A DNA stretch of 64,000 bases from Clostridium sp. UBA4108 (GTDB lineage Bacteria > Bacillota > Clostridia > Clostridiales > Clostridiaceae), in the NCBI GenBank assembly GCA_002381695.1, contig DFXM01000011.1, positions 17,190 to 81,189 on the forward strand, given 5' to 3'. The notes beneath the pieces were generated by a model. It ran no database searches, had not been told where the DNA came from, and worked only from the letters and a program-made list of their open reading frames with translations. Each line of letters begins with the position of its first letter. Positions within the stretch are counted from its first letter, which is position 1. Positions 57,601-64,000 of this stretch are shown one piece after another. The translations under genes and the position numbers were made by a program.

Positions 57601-59556
57601 TTAATATTTTATTCCTAGTGCATCTAATATTTTATTTGATAAAATTTGATTTCCACCTAAAATATAAAAATTCTTTAAATTATCCTTATTGCCATTTACC
57701 ATTTCTTTGGTATAAGAAGAAGCTGAAGATGGATGACTTAAAATTACAAATGTTTCTTTCTTTCCAGCTAGAGCCGAAGCTGCTAACGCATCTGGATAAT
57801 CTAGTCCTGATGCAATGAACATATCACTAAGTGTCATTTCACCTTTAAATCTATCAAAAATCTCTTTATTAGTTGCATATCTATCTATTCCACCTAATCT
57901 ATACGAATTAGTGAGACTACTAACTATATTATCACTAATAATTCCACTACCACCTATAACATAAGTTTTACTTTCATCTACACGATTTAAAAAATCACTT
58001 GTTTCTTTAGGTATAGAATTAGTATTTACTAATAAAATAGGAATTCTCTTCTTAGCTGCTATTGGTGAGAATGATATTCCATCAGCAAATCCCATTCCAT
58101 AGGTTACTGCTATATCCCCAGTAACTCCAACTTCATCTGCTATAGCAACGGAGGTTTCATATCTATTATTTCCACCAAGTCTTTTATGGGTAATTCCTAA
58201 TTCAGAAAGTTCTTGTTCTACAGTAGTAGGAATTACTCCTGATCCACCTACAATAAATACATTTTTTACTCCCTTAGTTTTAATTAAATTCAATAAATCT
58301 TGTTGATTCTTTAAGGACGCATTTTTAGAAAGCACTATTGGTGCATCATATTTTCCTGCTAAAGGAGCTGCACAAAGTGCATCTGGATAATCTAATCCAG
58401 AAACAATAACTAAATTTTGAGAACTTGTCCATCCTTTTTCAAAAACTTTATATGAGGTTTCATATCTATCATTCCCAAAAATCCTTTCAGAATCAAATAT
58501 TCCCTCTGGCTTTTCTGGTTCTAATACAACATTTTTTTGTAAGTAAGATACAGTTCCATTTACCACACCACTTGCTAAAAGTTCTTGGTAATTGTTATTA
58601 TTCATCTTACTTGCTTCAGCAGCATTGCTAATAAATCCACACTCTACTAAAGAAGCAGGCATTATAGTTTCTCTAGTTACATGATGATTGGCATACTTAA
58701 CTTTTCTATTGGTAGCACCAGTAGTACTTATTATACTTGGATGAATAGAATCTGCCAGTGCCTTATCTATGCCCTTATAATAATATGTTTCAATTCCATT
58801 TGCTGTTGGAGCTCCGTTCACTGAATTTATATGTATAGAAACAAAAACATGAGTATTTGAGCTATTAGCTTGGTTACTTCTTTCCTGTAATGAAACATAT
58901 CTATCTGTTTCTCTACTCATTATAACCTTTACTCCTGAAGCTTCAAGAAGTCTCTTCACCTTAAGTGAAATACTCAAAGTCAAATCCTTCTCTTTTAATC
59001 CATTTCCAAGTGCTCCTGGGTCAGTTCCACCATGGCCTGGATCTATGTATACAACATACTGTGAAGAATATTGTAAAATATTGCTTTTTATAGTTTCCGC
59101 ACTTGCAATATCATTTATGCTAGCTACATCATTATCTATATTATTAACATTAAACAAAGCTATTTCCTTTTTACTAGGAGCAACATACACCTCTTGTATA
59201 TGATATTTACCATTAACTTCTCCTATTAAAAAAGTAGTTCCCTCTTTTATACCTACTAAAGTACTTTGATCTTCTACTTTTAGAATACTTTCATCTTTAG
59301 AAGTCCACGTTATCTTCTCTTCTGATAAAATATTTGAAGTAGATATCTCTTCATTTACATAGGCATAAATACCATCTTCAAAAACCACATTCTCCTCACC
59401 ATAATCACTTATCAGAGTTTTTAATTCCTTCTCTACCTTTGACGAATGGGTTTCAGCTGAAACGGTCATATTATAAAATGGTAACAAAAACGTAAGCATC
59501 AAAACTAAAACTAAACTATATACAGTACTTCTCATTTTTCTACTTTTTCTTATCAA
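57601..59556 (-). CDS. N-acetylmuramoyl-L-alanine amidase with CWB2 repeats
   Basis: A 651-residue exported wall hydrolase. A signal peptide (~8-34) is followed by a Big-like segment (~75-125). The Amidase_3 domain (~165-345) has zinc ligands His175 in DPGHGGTDPG, Glu189, His242 in VSIHINS and a catalytic Glu305 in SLVECGF. Three CWB2 repeats (~360-651), each with RxxGxxRYET, VSGLDYPDA and VGGSGxI motifs, bind secondary wall polymer. It cuts the bond between MurNAc and the stem peptide. CWB2 surface proteins are typical of clostridia with an S-layer or related anchoring polymers. Single gene with its own terminator. Confidence 0.93.
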   Translation of the reverse strand: MIRKSRKMRSTVYSLVLVLMLTFLLPFYNMTVSAETHSSKVEKELKTLISDYGEENVVFEDGIYAYVNEEISTSNILSEEKITWTSKDESILKVEDQSTLVGIKEGTTFLIGEVNGKYHIQEVYVAPSKKEIALFNVNNIDNDVASINDIASAETIKSNILQYSSQYVVYIDPGHGGTDPGALGNGLKEKDLTLSISLKVKRLLEASGVKVIMSRETDRYVSLQERSNQANSSNTHVFVSIHINSVNGAPTANGIETYYYKGIDKALADSIHPSIISTTGATNRKVKYANHHVTRETIMPASLVECGFISNAAEASKMNNNNYQELLASGVVNGTVSYLQKNVVLEPEKPEGIFDSERIFGNDRYETSYKVFEKGWTSSQNLVIVSGLDYPDALCAAPLAGKYDAPIVLSKNASLKNQQDLLNLIKTKGVKNVFIVGGSGVIPTTVEQELSELGITHKRLGGNNRYETSVAIADEVGVTGDIAVTYGMGFADGISFSPIAAKKRIPILLVNTNSIPKETSDFLNRVDESKTYVIGGSGIISDNIVSSLTNSYRLGGIDRYATNKEIFDRFKGEMTLSDMFIASGLDYPDALAASALAGKKETFVILSHPSSASSYTKEMVNGNKDNLKNFYILGGNQILSNKILDALGIKY

Positions 59557-59963
59557 AACTATTCCTCCTTACTTACATTATAAATTATCTTTCTACAGAA
59601 ACATGCTATTTCCTTCTTAAAAAAGAAACTTTATAAGTTAATCCTATAATAACATAATTTGCTAAGATTTTTCCATTTGTAAATACTGTTAATAATATGA
59701 AATATACTCCATTAAAATCTTAACTTCTAATTCTCTAGCTCTGTTTTAATAAAAATATCATATATAGATTATACTAATGAAACTACATTACAAATTAATT
59801 GATATGAAGCTCAATTTCAACAATTTATTAAATATACTTATAATATGAATTATCTTTATTACAACTTATATATTAAAATAAACCCTATAATAAAATAGAA
59901 AATAGCATTTTAAAATACTATTTCCTATTTCACATATTATTGATATTTGCTTAATTGACGTAA
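59557..59963. other. 407-base stretch without a gene
   Basis: Upstream region of the amidase gene, AT-rich; no motif or remnant that I can support. Confidence 0.4.
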
Positions 59964-60296
59964 TTATACGTATTCATTGATAAAGGGATCTGTAACTCTA
60001 TCTAAAACAAGTATGTAAAATCCTTGCATATGTATTGCATCAAATATGCAATTTCCAACAATTATTTGTTCAATTAATTGCTCATCAAACATATCTCTAC
60101 TTCTTTTTAAATCCATGGTTTGATACTTCTCTAAACTTTGTACTATGTTGTCCATAATTTTCTTTTCTTTATCAATTAAGTTCTTTTTTCCTACAATGCT
60201 TATAAACTTTCTTAAGTCATTCAACCTATTAAACACAAGTATATCTTCTTTATATCTATTAGTGAAAAAAATTAGTCCATATTTTACAATGTACAT
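59964..60296 (-). CDS. hypothetical protein
   Basis: A 110-residue soluble protein, MYIVKYGLIFFTNRYKEDIL and onward, mixed alpha/beta with the segment KIMDNIVQSLEKYQTMDLKR and ending LDRVTDPFINEYV. No family recognised and no close operon partner. The ribosome site is present (AGAGGGAATGTAG-type purine run). Confidence 0.55.
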   Translation of the reverse strand: MYIVKYGLIFFTNRYKEDILVFNRLNDLRKFISIVGKKNLIDKEKKIMDNIVQSLEKYQTMDLKRSRDMFDEQLIEQIIVGNCIFDAIHMQGFYILVLDRVTDPFINEYV

Positions 60297-60399
60297 CTAC
60301 ATTCCCTCTTGCTATAGTGCTGCTTCTAAACTAAAATATCTGATATTAATATTTATTATAGCATAAAAGCACTATATAAAAATCTTTTTTTTGGTGATA

Positions 60400-60430
60400 A
60401 AGCCATCTATGATATTTCTATAGATGGCTT
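60400..60430. terminator. hairpin after the CPC_1213-type gene
   Basis: AAGCCATCTAT and ATAGATGGCTT, perfect 11-base arms. No clear T-run follows on either strand, so moderate confidence. Confidence 0.5.
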
Positions 60431-60445
60431 ATTAACACTAATTTG

Positions 60446-60589
60446 TTAAATTTCAAAATCCTTCATATCATGTTTCTTAACTTTTGGTTCTTCAAATACA
60501 GCTCTTGCACTTTCAGCTTGAGGATCATGCTTTATATTTTTCTTCTTAAACTTTCCATCTTCTTTTTTGTTGTTTTTAATATGGCTCAT
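60446..60589 (-). CDS. CPC_1213-family small basic protein
   Basis: A 47-residue lysine-rich protein: MSHIKNNKKEDGKFKKKNIK then HDPQAESARAVFEEPKVKK and HDMKDFEI. DGKFKKKxxKHDPQAESARAVF is what I recall of the CPC_1213 family, small proteins found in Clostridium whose role is not known. The start has a very strong AGGAGGAG ribosome site, so it is probably made in quantity. It lies just downstream of the amidohydrolase gene on the same strand, 40 bases from its end, and may share its transcript. Confidence 0.7.
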   Translation of the reverse strand: MSHIKNNKKEDGKFKKKNIKHDPQAESARAVFEEPKVKKHDMKDFEI

Positions 60590-60628
60590 TGCTTCTCCTC
60601 CTCTCAAGCTTTAGGTTATCCACTAAAT

Positions 60629-62005
60629 TCAATAATTATTCTTTAAATTTCGTTCCTTTGCTACTATGTTTTCAGCTATTTTATGAGCCACACTTCCAAT
60701 CTCATTACTGTCTACAGTGATAATTATTCCATCCTTAACTACTATATTTCCATTAACTATGGTATGCTTTACAAGATTAGAGTTTCCACAACAAACTATT
60801 GAAATTATTGGATCATGACACCCTGAATATGCTATATCCTGCAAATCTAATAGTATTATATCTGCCCCCTTCTCTTTAGCAATCTCTCCAATATCGTTTC
60901 TTCCTAAAACGTTAGCACCGCCCTTAGTTGCCATCTTTAAAATTTCATAGGCTGTTAAACCGCTATCTCCATATTTTAAATGATTTAATAAATAAGCTCT
61001 TTTAACCTCTTCCCACATGTTAGAACCATCATTAGATGCACTACCGTCCACCGCTATCCCTACAGGAATTCCAGCCTTAATAAGTTCACTAGTTCTACAT
61101 ATACCGCTTCCTAATTTCATATTAGAGCTCGGACAATGCGCAATTCCAGCTCCCTTAATAGCTTTCATTTCCATATCATTTATATATATACCATGAGCGA
61201 ACCACACATCTTTTCCTACCCATTCTAAACTTTCCATAAGCTCCACTGGTGTTTTCCCATACATATCTATACAAAACTTTTCTTCATCTTGAGTCTCACA
61301 CAAATGAGTATGCATCATTACCCCTTTTTTCCTTGCTAGTTCTTTAGTCTGCCACAAAAGCTCCTTTGTAACAGAAAATGGTGAACAGGGGGCCAATGCT
61401 ATTTTGGTCATACCCAACTCTTCTTTATCATGATATTTTTCTATAAGTCTCTCAGAATCTAATAATATATCCTCTTCTGCCTGTACAACACTGCTTGGTG
61501 GAAGTCCTCCTTGGTCTCTGCCAAGACTCATAGATCCTCTTGTTGCATGAAATCTAATACCTATATCTTTAGCAGCTTTAATTTGAGTATCTATTAAATT
61601 AATAGAAGAATTTTTAGGAAATATATAATGGTGGTCTGTGGTTGTAGTGCATCCAGTTCTTAGTAGCTCACTTATTCCAACCATAGCTCCATAATATACT
61701 ACCTCTGAGTCTATATGCTTCCAGAATTCATATAATCCTCTTAACCATGGAAATAAGGGCATATTTTGAACTTCCTTTATTCCCCTAAACATGGTCTGAT
61801 ATAAATGATGATGAGTGTTTACAAAACCAGGTAAAGCAACCAGTTTACTGCAATCTATTTCATTGTATTTTTCTTTTGGTTTCAAATCATCTCCTACATC
61901 TTTTATCCTATTTCCTTCTATAAATATATCTTTATTCTTATATATATTATCCTTTTCATCCATAGTAATCACATATGAAATATTTTTTAGTAGAATGTTC
62001 CCCAT
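60629..62005 (-). CDS. amidohydrolase, 8-oxoguanine deaminase-like
   Basis: A 458-residue metal-dependent deaminase of the COG0402 group. The first metal motif is VNTHHHLYQTMFRG, and MPLFPWLRGLYEFW is typical of the 8-oxoguanine deaminase and hydroxydechloroatrazine ethylaminohydrolase branch. Later motifs are MMHTHLCETQDE, WFAHGIYINDMEM and VDGSASNDGSNMWEEV, holding the remaining His and the catalytic Asp. It deaminates an oxidised purine or related ring. Its exact substrate cannot be settled. No purine operon is next to it. Confidence 0.85.
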   Translation of the reverse strand: MGNILLKNISYVITMDEKDNIYKNKDIFIEGNRIKDVGDDLKPKEKYNEIDCSKLVALPGFVNTHHHLYQTMFRGIKEVQNMPLFPWLRGLYEFWKHIDSEVVYYGAMVGISELLRTGCTTTTDHHYIFPKNSSINLIDTQIKAAKDIGIRFHATRGSMSLGRDQGGLPPSSVVQAEEDILLDSERLIEKYHDKEELGMTKIALAPCSPFSVTKELLWQTKELARKKGVMMHTHLCETQDEEKFCIDMYGKTPVELMESLEWVGKDVWFAHGIYINDMEMKAIKGAGIAHCPSSNMKLGSGICRTSELIKAGIPVGIAVDGSASNDGSNMWEEVKRAYLLNHLKYGDSGLTAYEILKMATKGGANVLGRNDIGEIAKEKGADIILLDLQDIAYSGCHDPIISIVCCGNSNLVKHTIVNGNIVVKDGIIITVDSNEIGSVAHKIAENIVAKERNLKNNY

Positions 62006-62266
62006 TTTCTCTCCCCCTTTTTATATTATTAATCTTATCATAAAGAATATTGGTATAATACTACTTTTTTTACAATTTTATATAGATAAAATAGCTTTAC
62101 TTTCTCTTAGTAAAGTATTTAAATTATATTAATTTTTCTTAATTATCCTCATATAAAATAGTCGTTATTTATCATAATAGGCTATCACCTTTGAGAACAT
62201 CAATATATGTAACCCTTCTAAAAAAAACGTATATAATATAATAAGTACTATTTAAAGGAGATTCTT

Positions 62267-62809
62267 ATGAAGCTTCAAGGAAGTGAAACAGAAAAAATTT
62301 TAAAGAGAACCTTTTCAGGAGAATCTAAAGCAAGAGGAAAATATACTATGTATGCTGAAAAGGCTAGAAAAGAAGGTCATGAATATATTGCTCAAGTATT
62401 TGAACAAATAGCTTTTAATGAATTTGCCCATTCACGAGAAGTTTATTGGAGATTTCTTGACCAAGTTAAATCTACAGAGGAAAATTTAATGAACTCCTTT
62501 ATGGGAGAAACAGCTGAAGTTAACACCATTTATAAAGAATATGAACAGATTGCTAGAAATGAAGGATTTATTGAAATTGCAGACTTTTATAAAGAACTTA
62601 TTGAAGTAGAGGCGAATCATGATTTAAGATTTCGTACCTTATATGACAAATTACTTAGTGATACTCTATATAAATCTAAAACTCCAACTCTCTGGAAGTG
62701 TTTAAATTGTGGTTACATTGCCGAAGGTATGGAAGCCCCTATCTCTTGCCCTCTTTGTCAATTTCCTCAGGGGTGGTTTTCACCTTATTGTGATCCACTA
62801 AAAAAATAG
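62267..62809 (+). CDS. rubrerythrin
   Basis: A 180-residue rubrerythrin, a peroxide-reducing non-haem di-iron protein of anaerobes. The ferritin-like domain has ESKARGKYTMYAEKARKEG, EQIAFNEFAHSREVYWRF and ELIEVEANHDLRFRTLYDKL with the paired Glu and His ligands. The rubredoxin-like C-terminus has WKCLNCGYIAEGMEAPISCP then LCQFPQGWF, with four Cys holding an iron. The start follows AAAGGAGATTCTT. A perfect hairpin terminator comes at once after the gene. It protects against oxygen and peroxide. Confidence 0.95.
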   Translation: MKLQGSETEKILKRTFSGESKARGKYTMYAEKARKEGHEYIAQVFEQIAFNEFAHSREVYWRFLDQVKSTEENLMNSFMGETAEVNTIYKEYEQIARNEGFIEIADFYKELIEVEANHDLRFRTLYDKLLSDTLYKSKTPTLWKCLNCGYIAEGMEAPISCPLCQFPQGWFSPYCDPLKK

Positions 62810-62854
62810 TGATATGAGTCTTCCTATGGATGTGGAAGACTCATATCACTATTT
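62804..62854 (+). terminator. terminator of the rubrerythrin gene
   Basis: AAATAGTGATATGAGTCTTCC and its complement, perfect 21-base arms around TATGGATGT, overlapping the stop codon. Confidence 0.9.
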
Positions 62855-62935
62855 AATAAAGAAATCTTTTATTTTACCTTAATTAAAATACCAAATTATA
62901 TAGTTCTTTACTTACGATGATGAATTTCAAAAAAA

Positions 62936-63337
62936 TTAATCTATCTCTTCTACAGTAGTAGTAATAAAATTATTTATGTTTTCTATTTCTTTTTTTCCTA
63001 ATTTCGCTTTTTTTGATTTTACAATCATAAGGATTATTATAGTAGGAATTTGAATATATTTAATCATTGCAAAAATAGCTAATATAGGTGGTAAATTTAT
63101 TTCTATTAACCTTTTAAAGCTCAACACAAATAATATCATATCTAAGGCAACATATAGAGTTATCTGTCCTCCAATTATCATTGATAACATAAGTTCATAT
63201 CCACTATAATTAAAACTTTTTAGAATGACAGTCATTATACCATAAATACTCAAATAACTTATAAAGACTATAATCGTGTATTTAACATACTTTCTTTGTT
63301 CTAACTCTTGATACAATGTAAATAGGTCATTAATCAT
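62936..63337 (-). CDS. hypothetical membrane protein
   Basis: A 133-residue protein with three or four spans: YTIIVFISYLSIYGIMTVIL, YELMLSMIIGGQITLYVALD, MILFVLSF and LPPILAIFAMIKYIQIPTII. Ends in a basic then acidic tail (KSKKAKLGKKEIENINNFIT). No family recognised. Single gene. Confidence 0.6.
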   Translation of the reverse strand: MINDLFTLYQELEQRKYVKYTIIVFISYLSIYGIMTVILKSFNYSGYELMLSMIIGGQITLYVALDMILFVLSFKRLIEINLPPILAIFAMIKYIQIPTIIILMIVKSKKAKLGKKEIENINNFITTTVEEID

Positions 63338-63617
63338 CTTTCTCTCTCCTGCAATTATAATTTATACATCTTTTATAATTCTATACATTTTTTGTAATTA
63401 TTATAACCAGTTTTGACTTATAGTAAATTTATTTTTTAGTCTTTGTCTTAAAATGTAGTTCTAAAATCAAAAACCATTTAAATCAAAGCCATTTTTTAAG
63501 CTTTCTTATAATAAAATATTGAAGATCAAATCTACAAGGATTTAAAACATAACAAAAAAAAGAAAAGATTGCTATTAAGCGACCTTTCCTTCTGTGTTTA
63601 ATGAGTATATTATTTTA

Positions 63618-64000
63618 TTATAAAATTAAATTTAGGGCATTATTCAAATCTTTTATGATATCTTCTGGATTCTCTAATCCTACTGCAATTCTTATAAGAT
63701 TATCTTCTATTCCAGCGTCTATTCTTTCTTCTCTTGTATATGGTGAATGTGTCATTGAAGCAGGATGTTGAATTAAAGTTTCACAGTCTCCTAAACTAAC
63801 TGCTAAACTACACAAATGTGTATTATTTATTACAGTCTTTCCATCTTCATAATTTCCTTTTATTTCAAAAGCTATTATTGCTCCTGGTAATGACATTTGT
63901 TTTTTTGCAACTTCATATTGCTCAAAACTCTTAAGTCCTGGGTAATATACCTTATCAACAGCTGGATGCATTTCTAAAAAACTCGCTACTTTTATAGCAT
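63618..64000 (-). CDS. methionine gamma-lyase/cystathionine gamma-synthase-type PLP enzyme, C-terminal part
   Basis: The C-terminal ~127 residues of a Cys/Met-metabolism PLP enzyme; the frame runs off the window edge in its 5' direction. Reading from the edge: IKVASFLEMHPAVDKVYYPG, MSLPGAIIAFEIKGNYEDG, SLAVSLGDCETLIQHPASMT, HSPYTREERIDAGIEDNLIR and IAVGLENPEDIIKDLNNAL. SLGDxETLxxHPAxMTHS is the family signature. Whether it is methionine gamma-lyase or cystathionine gamma-lyase/synthase needs the missing half. Confidence 0.9.
   Translation of the reverse strand, partial: AIKVASFLEMHPAVDKVYYPGLKSFEQYEVAKKQMSLPGAIIAFEIKGNYEDGKTVINNTHLCSLAVSLGDCETLIQHPASMTHSPYTREERIDAGIEDNLIRIAVGLENPEDIIKDLNNALNLIL

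Overview
The window looks like a chromosome segment of a low-GC, anaerobic, Gram-positive Clostridium-type bacterium. It is very AT-rich. Start codons sit behind strong AGGAGG-type ribosome sites, and intrinsic terminators are long AT-flanked hairpins. The gene content also points to Clostridium: a CWB2-repeat amidase, rubrerythrin, a corrinoid methyltransferase operon with its reductive activator, oleate hydratase and a CPC_1213-type small peptide. I saw no rRNA, tRNA, CRISPR array or complete transposon. Everything is read from sequence alone, with no database search.

Layout. 0-3.7 kb: acetyltransferase, amidase, a decayed toxin-tail/immunity module, and thiD behind two tandem TPP riboswitches. 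4.2-11.3 kb: an RNA-like block shared with 44.9 kb, a transglutaminase/AraC pair, methyltransferase, Nudix hydrolase, radical SAM protein, a TetR-acetyltransferase pair with a promoter-embedded operator, and a lipoprotein. 11.6-16.9 kb: a tightly coupled three-gene MoxR ATPase / beta-propeller / VWA operon, the best candidate for an undescribed system. 17-24.8 kb: oleate hydratase with a TetR regulator, a two-component system with a membrane-anchored hydrolase bracketed by a 253-bp duplication, an rlmD fragment, and a truncated sigma factor with two anti-sigma-like genes. 25-32.2 kb: HD phosphohydrolase, then a six-gene corrinoid methyl-transfer operon (CobW GTPase, three UroD-family proteins, corrinoid protein, RACo-type activator).

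32.2-45 kb is an accessory, decaying region. It has fragments of a CoA-transferase, an aldo/keto reductase, a flavin reductase and an IS3-like OrfA. It also has an intact ECF sigma/anti-sigma pair, an Xre/CPBP pair, two tandem DUF3888 secreted proteins and several very small genes. Among the small genes are a 39-aa repeat peptide and a Cys-rich 44-aa protein behind a LexA-like box. The region ends with a second, fuller copy of the toxin-tail/immunity module and a repeat-bearing structured block.

45-50 kb is a catabolic cluster (MatC-type transporter, DUF6282 hydrolase, cupin, HpcH/HpaI aldolase) with a divergent Crp/Fnr regulator. 50-64 kb is more core-like: rlmD, a TauE/SafE exporter, small membrane proteins, a GH25 lysozyme with FN3 and a charged 15-residue repeat, DUF3298 and CWB2 amidase envelope proteins, an amidohydrolase, rubrerythrin and a PLP-dependent gamma-lyase cut by the window edge.
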